Shown one piece after another: positions 16,873 to 25,885 of a DNA stretch of 63,096 nucleotides (positions are counted from its first letter, which is position 1; every line of letters starts with the position of its first letter). The DNA lies in contig CACWLH010000020.1 of the NCBI GenBank assembly GCA_902761625.1, positions 1 to 63,096 of the forward strand. Direction: 5' to 3'. The stretch is from an uncultured Erysipelotrichaceae bacterium. Its GTDB lineage: Bacteria > Bacillota_I > Bacilli_A > Erysipelotrichales > Erysipelotrichaceae. The translations under genes and the position numbers were made by a program. The notes under the pieces are model-generated. The model had not been told where the DNA came from and made no database searches. It saw only the letters and a program-made list of their open reading frames with translations.

Positions 16873-17802
16873 TTACTTCATGCTTTCTGTCACACTCTTG
16901 GCAAGACCGGCCAGTGATGCGATGTCGCTGGGAACGATGATCTTGGTTGCCTGACCGTCGGCGGCAGCCTGGAAAGCCTCAAGGCTCTTGAGACGGATCA
17001 CAGCATCGTCCGCACCTGCTTCCTTGATGGCACGGATACCGTCAGCCTGTGCATTCTGCACGGCACGGATCGCTTCGGCGCGGCCTTCCGCTTCCTTGAT
17101 TTCCTTTTCCTTCTGCGCTTCCGCAGCGAGAATGGTTGCACGTTTGTTGGCCTCAGCCTCGAGGACTGCGGATTCTTTCTTACCTTCCGCGGTCAGGATC
17201 ATGGACTGCTTTTCACCTTCGGCAGTGAGGATGGCGGCTCTCTTTTCACGCTCCGCCTTCATCTGTTTTTCCATTGCCTCGCGGATGGCTGCGGGCGGCT
17301 GGATGTTCTTGAGCTCGACTCTGGTAACCTTGATTCCCCAAGGGTCGGTGGCCTGGTCGATGATCTGCAGCATGCTTGAGTTGATGGAATCACGGGATGT
17401 GAGGGTTGTATCAAGCTCCATGTCACCGATGATGTTACGCAGGGTGGTGGCGGTGAGATTTTCCATCGCCATGATCGGATTCTCAACACCATATGCATAG
17501 TCATGCGGATTCATGACCCGGAAATAGACGACCGAGTCAATCTGCATGGTGACGTTATCCTTGGTGATGACCGGCTGCGGCGCGAAGTCCGCAACCTGTT
17601 CCTTGAGAAGAACACGGCGCACGATTCTGTCGACAAGCGGCAGCTTGAAGTGAAGACCGGCGTCCCATGTGGCCTTGTAGCGGCCAAGGCGTTCGATGAC
17701 GTATGCATTCTGCTGAGGAACGATGTTGATGCATGAGATGATGATTGCCAGCACGATCAGTGCTACGGCAACCCAGATAATAATTCTGATAAAGTCAGGC
17801 AT
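16873..17802 (-). CDS. SPFH/stomatin-like (band 7) membrane protein, QmcA type
   Basis: 309 residues. One N-terminal membrane anchor (IRIIIWVAVALIVLAIIISC), then the SPFH domain beginning VPQQNAYVIERLGRYKATWD and including VYFRVMNPHDYAYGVENP, then a long coiled coil rich in A, E and K (about 185-260, repeats of ILTAEGEKQSM type) and a short C-terminal region. Such proteins form large ring or cage assemblies that organise membrane patches. ATG 17802 has AGGAGG upstream; an in-frame earlier start has none. It forms a two-gene unit with the small membrane protein that follows. Confidence 0.92.
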   Translation of the reverse strand: MPDFIRIIIWVAVALIVLAIIISCINIVPQQNAYVIERLGRYKATWDAGLHFKLPLVDRIVRRVLLKEQVADFAPQPVITKDNVTMQIDSVVYFRVMNPHDYAYGVENPIMAMENLTATTLRNIIGDMELDTTLTSRDSINSSMLQIIDQATDPWGIKVTRVELKNIQPPAAIREAMEKQMKAEREKRAAILTAEGEKQSMILTAEGKKESAVLEAEANKRATILAAEAQKEKEIKEAEGRAEAIRAVQNAQADGIRAIKEAGADDAVIRLKSLEAFQAAADGQATKIIVPSDIASLAGLAKSVTESMK

Positions 17803-18091
17803 TTGTTTTACCTCCTGTACAAGATTCATTCTATCATTTTTGCCCGATTTGACCATACGGTGTGATTTTTAAGGTTCTGCAGTGACAGAAGCGGCAATGA
17901 AACATACTTGTAGCCTTTTTCAGTCTGTGATCAGACAGCCAAAGCACTGCCGTCAAGGAGAGTATCATGCCTGCACAGGAGGTCTTTTCTTTACGCGGCA
18001 GATATTCTCGGGCGGGTGCGTAAAACAGATGAAAACAGACACGGGTTTCGTTTACAATAAAATGGTCAGAGAAAGAAAGGAAAATCAGTTT

Positions 18092-18862
18092 ATGAGTGAA
18101 ATTGTTCTGGAAGCGAAAAACATGAAGAAGGTGTACAACTATAACACACCCAATGCCTTTGAAGCTCTTCATGACATTAATTTCCAGGTTCATGAAGGGG
18201 ACTTCGTCGCCATCATGGGACCTTCCGGCAGCGGAAAATCGACGTTTATCAATAATATTTCTACGATCGATCTGCCTACCAGCGGACACGTTTATATCAA
18301 CGGCCGTGAAGTCAGATCAATGAGCTCCAACGAGATCGGCCGTTTCCGTTTCCAGAATCTCGGTTTCATCTTCCAGGATTTCAACCTGCTGGATACACAC
18401 ACGATGTTTGAAAATATCGCCATGCCGCTGTCACTGGCACACATGGACAGCGATGAGATTCACAAGCGGGTCAATGAACTGGCCGGGCAGATGGATATTC
18501 TGCAGTTATTGAAGAAGTTCCCCAATGAATGCTCCGGCGGTCAGAGACAAAGAGCCGCGATCTGCCGCGCGCTGGTCAACCATCCCCGCATCATCGTCGC
18601 CGATGAGCCGACCGGCAATCTTGACTCGAAAAATTCCAGCGAGCTCATGAACATCCTGCAGATGCTCAACCGTGATTACGGAGTGACCATTGTCATGGTT
18701 ACCCATGACCCGCTGATCACTTCCTATTCCTCAAGACTGATCTATATCAAGGACGGCAATATCGAGACTGTTCTTGACAGAGAAAATCTCACCCAGGACG
18801 AATACTTCCAGAAGATCGTCGAAATCAACTCCGCTGAATCCAGGGAGATTCTCGCGGCATGA
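18092..18862 (+). CDS. ABC transporter ATPase, MacB/BceA/LolD type
   Basis: 256 residues. Walker A is GPSGSGKST (about residues 42-50), Q-loop FIFQDFNLLDT, signature CSGGQRQRAAICRAL (about 149-163), Walker B with catalytic glutamate VADEPTGNLDS and H-loop MVTHDP. The ADEPTGNLDS form and its partner place it in the MacB/FtsE/BceA group, which drives mechanical transmission across the membrane rather than classical import. ATG 18092 is preceded by AGAAAGGAAAA. It overlaps the permease gene by 4 bp (ATGA). About 290 bp between this gene and the SPFH gene hold no gene that I can support; a TACAAT at 18053-18058 may be its -10. Confidence 0.93.
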   Translation: MSEIVLEAKNMKKVYNYNTPNAFEALHDINFQVHEGDFVAIMGPSGSGKSTFINNISTIDLPTSGHVYINGREVRSMSSNEIGRFRFQNLGFIFQDFNLLDTHTMFENIAMPLSLAHMDSDEIHKRVNELAGQMDILQLLKKFPNECSGGQRQRAAICRALVNHPRIIVADEPTGNLDSKNSSELMNILQMLNRDYGVTIVMVTHDPLITSYSSRLIYIKDGNIETVLDRENLTQDEYFQKIVEINSAESREILAA

Positions 18863-20133
18863 TTATCCGTGACGCGCTGCGCTCTCTGCGCGATGATTTC
18901 ATCCGTTCCTTCTTCTACTGGCTGACCCTTCTGCTCACATCGATTTTCATCTATCTGTTCTTCAACATGATGATGAGCGATCCCGATGGGGCAAGCCTGC
19001 TGACCGCAGGAACGGATCCGCTGGCCACTCTGATCTCGGTAACGGTCATCGTGATCTGTATGACGGCGATTCTGTTTGCCAATGACTTCTTCGTCAAGCG
19101 GAAGGCGAAGGAGCTGGCAGTTCGTCTGATCTGCGGAGCCACCGCGCTTCAATTGGCCACGTATCTTCTCATCCAGACAGTCATTCTTCTGATCATTGCC
19201 ATTCCGGTCGGTCTGATCATTGCCAATATGATGATACCGATGATGAATCATCTGCTGGCAAGCGTCCTGAACAGTTCACTTGTGATCGCCAACAGCTATG
19301 AAGCCAATCTGATGGTCGGGATCATTCTCGGCTTTGTGGTGTTCTTTGTCATCATGCTCAATCTGAGCTTCGCCCTCAGAAACGCGGCCACAATGATGTT
19401 CTCCAAGGACATCATGACCGCTTCGGGCAGCGGGATCTTCTACCTCGGCAATGTGCCGGGTGTGCTCAAGAAGATTCTCTGTATGGTATTATGGCTCGCA
19501 CCCATTGCAATGTTTTATACCACCGAGAGCGGTATGATCGTCTATGCGCTGCTTTCTCTTGTGGGTCTCAACATGTGCATTGACACGGTGTTTGTGCCCT
19601 GGCTCAGCGCGCGCAATGAGAAAAATCCTTCAAAGCTGCGGGCATTTATCAGGGACGGCTTTATCCGCCATGACTTAAGGCTGCTCAAGCTGAATCTCCT
19701 GCTGATGCTGGGATGTGCGTGCCTGTTAAGCACATCGCTGGTTTCCAAGCAGACCAAACCGATTGAGCTTTTGATGTATACGATGTCATTCATTGTCATG
19801 AATGTGCTGCTGTCACTGGCCGTGCTGTTCAAATACTCAACCGATCTGACCGGACGCACACGCTATTTCATGACCCTTGATCAGATCGGCTGCACCGATG
19901 AGGATTCCGCAGCCATCCGCAGGGGCGAGGTGATTGGCTTCTATGGTTTCATCACTCTGATTGGTCTGCTGTATCTGGTCAATATCATCGCGGTGGGCCA
20001 TATGAACCATGACATGAGCGCCGGTTTCACAGCTGTTTTCCTGATCGGCTTTGCGGTGCCGCTGGTGTTATGCGCATTGTTATCCATGTATTCATACCGC
20101 CGTGCAGTCAGCACGATTCATGATCCCCGCTGA
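18859..20133 (+). CDS. FtsX-like ABC permease
   Basis: 424 residues with about eight membrane spans. The first half has the FtsX-like order: N-terminal span (FFYWLTLLLTSIFIYLFFNM), then NDFFVKRKAKELAVRLICGA just before the next spans, a loop characteristic of BceB/FtsX permeases. A second four-span block begins near residue 280. It is shorter than BceB (about 640) and lacks a large extracellular domain, so peptide resistance cannot be assumed. No two-component system is adjacent. It forms a complex with the upstream ATPase, judged from the ATGA overlap. Confidence 0.82.
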   Translation: MIIRDALRSLRDDFIRSFFYWLTLLLTSIFIYLFFNMMMSDPDGASLLTAGTDPLATLISVTVIVICMTAILFANDFFVKRKAKELAVRLICGATALQLATYLLIQTVILLIIAIPVGLIIANMMIPMMNHLLASVLNSSLVIANSYEANLMVGIILGFVVFFVIMLNLSFALRNAATMMFSKDIMTASGSGIFYLGNVPGVLKKILCMVLWLAPIAMFYTTESGMIVYALLSLVGLNMCIDTVFVPWLSARNEKNPSKLRAFIRDGFIRHDLRLLKLNLLLMLGCACLLSTSLVSKQTKPIELLMYTMSFIVMNVLLSLAVLFKYSTDLTGRTRYFMTLDQIGCTDEDSAAIRRGEVIGFYGFITLIGLLYLVNIIAVGHMNHDMSAGFTAVFLIGFAVPLVLCALLSMYSYRRAVSTIHDPR

Positions 20134-20166
20134 GTGTAAAAAGCGTAAAGTTCATTGATATTTCTG

Positions 20167-20187
20167 AAAGGGACGCAAGTCCCTTTT
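20167..20187 (+). terminator. Terminator after FtsX-like permease
   Basis: AAAGGGAC/GTCCCTTT stem with a GCAA tetraloop; the T-tract is part of the 3' arm (20184-20187). Confidence 0.75.
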
Positions 20188-20287
20188 GTATGTGAGCGGC
20201 AAGTCAAGTGAATAATCGTTCACAATGTCATGTGTGCATCCTGCGCTTAGCCGTGATAAGATAACACAGTTGAAAGGAGTACTTTTC

Positions 20288-22549
20288 ATGAACGAGGAAA
20301 TTATCAGATCGATCGCATCTGAGCTGAAAATCAATCTCAGCCAGGTGCAGAATACATTATCACTTCTTGAAGAAGGCAACACCGTTCCCTTTATTGCCCG
20401 CTACCGCAAGGAACAGACACATGGACTCGATGAGGAACAGATCCTCTACATTCAAAAGCAGTATGATTATCAGCTCAAGCTCGCCGAGCGCAAGGAGAAC
20501 GTTCTCAAGCTGATCGCCGAGCAGGGCAAGCTGACCGACGAAATCAAAAAGAGTGTCGAGGAGTGCACAAAGCTTTCCCAGGTTGAGGATATCTACCGTC
20601 CTTATGCCCAGAAGAAAAAGACCAGAGCCGCAACCGCGATCAAAAACGGTCTGCAGCCGCTGGCTGACTGGATGCTCGCGCTGCCGACAGAGGGAAACCT
20701 GGTCGAAGAGGCCATGAAGTATATCAATGACGATGTGAAGAATATCAAGGATGCCGTCCAGGGCGCCATGGATATCATCGCCGAAGCCGTCTCTGACAAT
20801 GCCAAGCAGAGATGGGCCTTCAAGGATACCATCATGAAGGCCGGTGTCATTGAGACCAAGCTGAAGAAAGATGCCGAGGATGAGAAGAAGGTCTATCAGA
20901 ATTACTATGATTATTCCGAAAAGATCTCCACTCTCGCCGATCACAGAATCATGGCGATTGACCGTGCCGAAAAGGCGAAGGTGATCAGCGTCAATTTCAT
21001 CTTTGATGAGGAGGGACTAAAGGAACAGGCACTGAACAACCTGACCCATCAGCAGTCCACCATCGTTGACAATGAGCTGAAACTGGCGGCGGATGACGGC
21101 TGCACAAGACTGCTGTTCCCGTCCATCGAAAGAGAAATCCGTTCGGAGCTCTCCGACCGCGCGCATACAAGATCCATCGAGATCTTCTCCGCCAACCTCG
21201 AAAAGCTGCTGCTGCAGGCACCGCTCAAGGGAAGAACTGTTCTCGGTTTTGACCCGGGCTATTACAACGGTTGCAAACTCGCCGTCATTGATGCGACCGG
21301 AAAGATGCTCACGGTTGAAAAGATCTATCCGTTCTCCAAAAAGGGCGGCGATATCGAAGCAAGCAAGAAGGCACTGCTCAGACTGATCCAGAAGTATGCG
21401 GTTGAGATTGTCGCTATCGGCAACGGCACCGCCAGCCGTGAAAGTGAAAAGCTGGTCGCCGAAGTCATCCGTGAAAACAATCTGAAAACCGAATATGCGA
21501 TTGTCTCCGAGGCAGGCGCATCTGTATGGAGCGCCCAGGAAGCGGCCAGAGCTGAATTCCCGGATCTGGCGGTTGAGGAAAGAAGCGCGGTTTCCATCGG
21601 CAGAAGACTGCTCGACCCGCTGGCTGAACTGATCAAGATCGATCCCAAGTCCATCGGTGTCGGTCAGTACCAGCACGATCTGCCCCAGAAGGCACTGTCC
21701 GAAAGACTTGATGAAGCGATCATGAAGTGCGTCAACCGCACCGGTGCGGACCTCAACACCGCATCCATGGAACTGCTGACCCATATCTCCGGTCTTAACA
21801 GTGCGGTCGCCAAGGAAATCGTCAATTACAGAAATGAGAACGGACGTTTCACCAACCGTACCCAGCTGATGAAAGTCAAGAAGCTCGGCCCCAAGGCTTA
21901 CCAGCAGTGCGCAGGCTTCTTACGCATCACTGATGGAGAAGAGCCGCTGGATGCGACTTCCATCCATCCGGAAAGCTATGAGGCTGCCCGTGCGCTGATG
22001 AAGGCATGCGGCATTACCCAGCTTGGAGCTGCGGATATCACCTTCCCGGAAGACAAGGTCAAGGATCTTGGCATTGATTCCTATACCCTCAAGGATATCG
22101 AGGATTCCATCACCCAGCCGCTGCGCGACTACCGCGATCAGTTCGAAACCGCTCTGTTAAGAAGCGATGTGCTGGAAATGAGCGATCTGCATGTCGGCGA
22201 CAAGCTCTCCGGAACAGTCCGCAATGTCGTTGACTTCGGCGCCTTCGTCGATATCGGTCTGCATGAGGACGGTCTGGTTCACACCACCAGAATGAGCATG
22301 CGCAGAAATGTCGATCCGATGAGCATTGTCTCAGTCGGCGACATTGTCGATGTATGGGTTTATGAGCTGGATGAGGAAAGAGGAAGAGTTTCCCTGAGCA
22401 TGCTGCCGAAGGAACAGCTGGAACAGCGTGATGCCGCTTATAAACACCGCAAGAGCGCAAAGAACAGAAAGAAAGACGAGAAGCCGAAGAAGAAGGAAGT
22501 CACCATGGACGACGCAATGGCGCGCCTGATGGAACGCTTCGGAAAGTAA
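20288..22549 (+). CDS. tex: Tex-family S1 RNA-binding protein
   Basis: 753 residues, typical of Tex (about 720-780). Domain order: N-terminal helical part with NTVPFIARYRKEQTHGLDEE (about 34-53), the YqgF-like nuclease-fold domain beginning GFDPGYYNGCKLAVIDATGK (about 320), helix-hairpin-helix segment AVAKEIVNYRNENGRFTNRT, and the S1 domain (about 640-710: GDKLSGTVRNVVDFGAFVDI). The tail is lysine-rich (HRKSAKNRKKDEKPKKKEV). Tex binds nucleic acids and affects transcription; its precise role varies. ATG 20288 has GAAAGGAGT upstream. Transcribed alone, with a terminator following. Confidence 0.95.
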   Translation: MNEEIIRSIASELKINLSQVQNTLSLLEEGNTVPFIARYRKEQTHGLDEEQILYIQKQYDYQLKLAERKENVLKLIAEQGKLTDEIKKSVEECTKLSQVEDIYRPYAQKKKTRAATAIKNGLQPLADWMLALPTEGNLVEEAMKYINDDVKNIKDAVQGAMDIIAEAVSDNAKQRWAFKDTIMKAGVIETKLKKDAEDEKKVYQNYYDYSEKISTLADHRIMAIDRAEKAKVISVNFIFDEEGLKEQALNNLTHQQSTIVDNELKLAADDGCTRLLFPSIEREIRSELSDRAHTRSIEIFSANLEKLLLQAPLKGRTVLGFDPGYYNGCKLAVIDATGKMLTVEKIYPFSKKGGDIEASKKALLRLIQKYAVEIVAIGNGTASRESEKLVAEVIRENNLKTEYAIVSEAGASVWSAQEAARAEFPDLAVEERSAVSIGRRLLDPLAELIKIDPKSIGVGQYQHDLPQKALSERLDEAIMKCVNRTGADLNTASMELLTHISGLNSAVAKEIVNYRNENGRFTNRTQLMKVKKLGPKAYQQCAGFLRITDGEEPLDATSIHPESYEAARALMKACGITQLGAADITFPEDKVKDLGIDSYTLKDIEDSITQPLRDYRDQFETALLRSDVLEMSDLHVGDKLSGTVRNVVDFGAFVDIGLHEDGLVHTTRMSMRRNVDPMSIVSVGDIVDVWVYELDEERGRVSLSMLPKEQLEQRDAAYKHRKSAKNRKKDEKPKKKEVTMDDAMARLMERFGK

Positions 22550-22566
22550 GCACTCACCATAACCGC

Positions 22567-22600
22567 AAGGCCGTGTGTCCCATGTACGCATGGCCTTTTT
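22567..22600 (+). terminator. Terminator after tex
   Basis: AAGGCCGTG pairs with CATGGCCTT (one G-U pair), ending in T5 (22596-22600). A TATAAT at 22605-22610 for the next gene starts only 5 nt later. Confidence 0.75.
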
Positions 22601-22604
22601 CAGA

Positions 22605-22610
22605 TATAAT
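22605..22610 (+). promoter_or_regulatory. -10 element for GNAT-MsrA gene
   Basis: Perfect TATAAT, predicted start about 22617, then a 21-nt leader carrying the RBS ACGGAG. Any -35 would lie inside the preceding terminator hairpin. Confidence 0.55.
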
Positions 22611-22637
22611 GGAATCATACGGAAACGGAGTGACAAT

Positions 22638-23651
22638 ATGCTGATCATCAATGAAACAAGCCCCGTGCTCACCTCGGAAAAGATCATTCTGAGAAAAATC
22701 AATGAGACGGATATTCCTGAACTGAAAGAGCTGTTTGATCAGCCGCTCAATGAGACAAAGGCGCTTGCCCTGGTGAAGACATCCGAACAGTCCTGGCAGG
22801 AGGGAAAAGAATATATTCTCGCCGTTGTTTCAAGGGATGATGAAAAACTCAGGGGCATCATTGAAATGTACGGCTATGAGGACGGACATCTTCTGATCGG
22901 CTATCGCACCATGCCTGCGATGCGCCATCAGGGCTATGCCTCGGAAGCGGTCTATGTGCTGGTCCATCATCTGATTCAAAACGGCATTGACACCGTCTAT
23001 GCCGCCGTACAGAACGACAATGAATATTCGCTGCAGCTGCTGCGCCATAACGGCTTTGAGCAGATCGATGAAAAGGATGGAAAGATTCTTTTCGCATATT
23101 ATCAGAATCCCGGCTTCCGGGAAGAAAAGGATTTCGGCGAAGGCATGAAAATGATCTGGCTTGCGGCCGGCTGCTTCTGGGGCAGCGAAAAGGCTTTTAA
23201 ACTTCTGGATGGCGTCATTGACACAAAGACAGGCTATGCCAACGGCACGATCAGCAACCCCCGCTATGAGGATGTATGCCGCGGAAATACCGGGTTCCGC
23301 GAAACCGTGCGGATTGTCTATGATCCTTCCGTCGTATCTCTGCAGACGATCATGAAAGCATATTTCCTGTGCATTGATCCGACCGTGGCCAACCGGCAGG
23401 GCAATGACATCGGTTCGCAGTATCAGACCGGCGTCTATTACACCGATGAGCAGGATGCGCAGCTTCTCAAAGAGATTTTCGAAGAGGAGAAAAAGAAACA
23501 TGACCGCTTCTTTGTCGAGCTTGAGCCGCTTAAGAATTTTTATACGGCTGAAGAGTATCATCAGAATTATCTGGACAAGAATCCGGGCGGCTACTGCCAT
23601 ATCACAAAAATTGAATTTGATGCGGTGAGGGCATTGAACAAAAAACAGTAA
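22638..23651 (+). CDS. msrA: Fusion protein: GNAT acetyltransferase + peptide methionine sulfoxide reductase A
   Basis: 337 residues in two domains. Residues 1-165 are a GNAT domain (ILRKINETDIPELKELFDQ at the start; acetyl-CoA motif RHQGYASEAVYVLVHHLI about 96-113; NDNEYSLQLLRHNGF at 127). Residues 170-337 are MsrA with the catalytic Cys179 in AAGCFWGSEKAF, GYANGTISNPRYEDVCRGNT, and the C-terminal NPGGYCHI. MsrA reduces methionine-S-sulfoxide in proteins. The linker (about 158-170) is short and charged. ATG 22638 has ACGGAG upstream. An internal start at the MKMIW methionine (residue 170) could give free MsrA but has no convincing RBS. The GNAT substrate is unknown. Confidence 0.92.
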   Translation: MLIINETSPVLTSEKIILRKINETDIPELKELFDQPLNETKALALVKTSEQSWQEGKEYILAVVSRDDEKLRGIIEMYGYEDGHLLIGYRTMPAMRHQGYASEAVYVLVHHLIQNGIDTVYAAVQNDNEYSLQLLRHNGFEQIDEKDGKILFAYYQNPGFREEKDFGEGMKMIWLAAGCFWGSEKAFKLLDGVIDTKTGYANGTISNPRYEDVCRGNTGFRETVRIVYDPSVVSLQTIMKAYFLCIDPTVANRQGNDIGSQYQTGVYYTDEQDAQLLKEIFEEEKKKHDRFFVELEPLKNFYTAEEYHQNYLDKNPGGYCHITKIEFDAVRALNKKQ

Positions 23652-23690
23652 AAACACATTTGCCGTGAGTCTTTTCGATGAATGTGACGA

Positions 23691-23696
23691 TATAAT
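23691..23696 (+). promoter_or_regulatory. -10 element for ppk1
   Basis: Perfect TATAAT with a predicted start near 23703 and a 26-nt leader carrying GAAAGGGGAAAAG. No good -35 is visible. Confidence 0.5.
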
Positions 23697-23728
23697 GGAA
23701 TGGACAGGGCGAAAGGGGAAAAGCCTGT

Positions 23729-25885
23729 ATGATCAAGGATTTATATAAAGAGGGATACACACAGAACCGTGAGCTTTCATGGCTTCAATTTGACATGCGC
23801 TGCCTCAATGAGGCAAAGGACAAAACCGTTCCGGACATTGAACGGCTGAAATTTGTTGAGATCTACACTTCCAATCTGACCGAATTCTTCATGGTCAGAG
23901 TGGGCAGTCTTTATGATATGGACAAGGTGTCCGTCACCAAGGTGGACAATAAGTCCGGTCTTTCACCGAAAGGTCAGCTCAATGCGATTTATCCTGCTGC
24001 CAAGCGCGGCCTGAAAAAGCGCGATGCGATTTTTGAGGAACTCAGAAAGAGACTCGCCCGCAGCGGCATCGAGGATATTCCGGTATCCGAATGCGACAAG
24101 AATGAAGTGAAGTTTCTGCGCAAATATTTCCGCAGATCAATCGCTCCCCTGCTGGCCCCGCAGATCGTTGACACCCATCATCCGTTCCCGAATCTGCAGT
24201 TCGGCACCATCTATATCGCGGCTGTATTGAAATATGCCAAGCGTTCGGTATTTGCCTTTGTGCCGGTGCCCACAACCCTGCCGCCAATCATTTCACTGCC
24301 GCACAAGAAGAAGGTCCGTTTTGTGCATACTGAAGATCTGATCATGAGCTATGCCCCGGAAATCTTCCCCGATGCGCAGATCATGGAAATCCTGAAAATC
24401 TCGGTCGCAAGAAGCGCCTATGTGGATGCCGATGATGATATCTTTGCGAACATTCTTGACTACCGCAAAAAGATGCTCAGAGTGCTCAAGGAGCGCAGAA
24501 AGATGAATGTGACAATGCTCACGTTCTCAAAGAAGCCCAGCGATCATCTGAAAAAATATCTGCAGACCAATCTCGGCATCAGCAACCGTGAGGTGTTTGT
24601 GTGCAGTGTGCCGATGAATCTCAAATATGTTTATTCACTGCCTTCACTGCTCAGTGATGAGCAGAAGGAGGCACTCACATATCCGGCCTATGAGCCCAAG
24701 CTTTCGCCGTCTTTGAACTATTCCAGAAAACTGTTCCCGCAGATTCAGAAGAAGGATGTTCTGCTTTCCTATCCGTATGAATCGATGGAACCGTTCCTGC
24801 AATTGCTCAAGGAAGCGGCAAATGATCCGAATGTGGTTTCGATCAAGATCACGATCTACCGTCTTGCCAGCCATGCCCGCCTGGTCGATTATCTTTGCCT
24901 GGCGGCGGAAAACGGCAAGGAGGTTGATGTGCTCATCGAGCTCAAGGCAAGATTTGATGAGCAGAACAACATCGACTATTCCGAACGTCTTGAGGATGCC
25001 GGCTGCAATGTCATCTATGGTTTTGAAAGATACAAGGTCCATTCCAAGATCTGCCTGATCACGAAAGTGGAAAAGGGAAAGACAACCCATGCGGCGCTGC
25101 TTTCCACCGGCAACTTCAATGAGAATACGGCAAAGCTTTATACCGATCTTGCCTATCTGACATCCAGACCGGAAATCATTGATGACGCGATCGTTTTCTT
25201 CCAGAACATGGCGATCGGCAAGCTTGACGGCACCTATAACGAACTGCTCGTGGCGCCGGTCAGCCTGAAGAGTTCCCTGATTGACATGATCGATGAACAG
25301 ATTGCCAAAGGGGAAGAGGGATATATCTTTGCCAAGGTCAACTCCGTCACCGATGAGGAGATCATCGTGAAACTCAAGGAGGCATCCTGCGCCGGCGTGA
25401 AGATCACGCTGCTGGTCAGAGGCATCTGCTGTCTGGTGCCCGGAGTCAAGGGAAAGACCGAAAACATTGAGGTCAGACAGATCGTCGGCCGTTATCTGGA
25501 ACATTCCAGAATCTATATTTTCGGCAGGGGCGAAGAGGAGAAGATGTATATTTCCTCCGCTGACTTCATGACCAGAAACACCGAACGCAGAGTCGAGATC
25601 GCCTGCCCGCTGAAAGATGCGGCCTGTGCGGCGAGAATCCACCGGATGATTGATCTTTACATGGCTGACAACACCAAAGTCAGAGTGCTGTTCCCGACCG
25701 GCCGCTATCATAAGATCCGCGACGTCGAGGTGCCGGTGAGCGCACAGGAAATGATGATGGAAAAAACAGCCGCATCAGATCAGTCCCTGCCGCCTGCCGC
25801 AGTTGTGCAGCGGCCGGCAGCGGTTGTGTTTGACACAACGTATAAACCGAAGAAAAAGAAAAAAAAGAAAAATGATTCAGACTGA
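23729..25885 (+). CDS. ppk1: Polyphosphate kinase 1 with lysine-rich C-terminal tail
   Basis: Reversibly polymerises the gamma-phosphate of ATP into polyphosphate. 718 residues, usual for PPK1 (about 690-740). Domains: N-terminal helical (NRELSWLQFDMRCLNEAKDK), head domain, then two phospholipase-D-like catalytic halves. The autophosphorylated histidine is residue 438 in YKVHSKICL and the second is His592 in YLEHSRIYIF. After about residue 690 comes an unusual tail ending TYKPKKKKKKKNDSD, with seven consecutive lysines. The tail is encoded by A-rich DNA with an A8 run at 25859-25866, overlapping the start of the downstream nucleoside kinase by 14 bp. ATG 23729 follows AAAGGGGA. Confidence 0.95.
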   Translation: MIKDLYKEGYTQNRELSWLQFDMRCLNEAKDKTVPDIERLKFVEIYTSNLTEFFMVRVGSLYDMDKVSVTKVDNKSGLSPKGQLNAIYPAAKRGLKKRDAIFEELRKRLARSGIEDIPVSECDKNEVKFLRKYFRRSIAPLLAPQIVDTHHPFPNLQFGTIYIAAVLKYAKRSVFAFVPVPTTLPPIISLPHKKKVRFVHTEDLIMSYAPEIFPDAQIMEILKISVARSAYVDADDDIFANILDYRKKMLRVLKERRKMNVTMLTFSKKPSDHLKKYLQTNLGISNREVFVCSVPMNLKYVYSLPSLLSDEQKEALTYPAYEPKLSPSLNYSRKLFPQIQKKDVLLSYPYESMEPFLQLLKEAANDPNVVSIKITIYRLASHARLVDYLCLAAENGKEVDVLIELKARFDEQNNIDYSERLEDAGCNVIYGFERYKVHSKICLITKVEKGKTTHAALLSTGNFNENTAKLYTDLAYLTSRPEIIDDAIVFFQNMAIGKLDGTYNELLVAPVSLKSSLIDMIDEQIAKGEEGYIFAKVNSVTDEEIIVKLKEASCAGVKITLLVRGICCLVPGVKGKTENIEVRQIVGRYLEHSRIYIFGRGEEEKMYISSADFMTRNTERRVEIACPLKDAACAARIHRMIDLYMADNTKVRVLFPTGRYHKIRDVEVPVSAQEMMMEKTAASDQSLPPAAVVQRPAAVVFDTTYKPKKKKKKKNDSD

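Noticed and set aside
24644..25711. 355-codon open frame on the minus strand
   Set aside because: It is fully antisense to ppk1, has no RBS and its translation has no recognisable family features; a by-product of codon use in ppk1.
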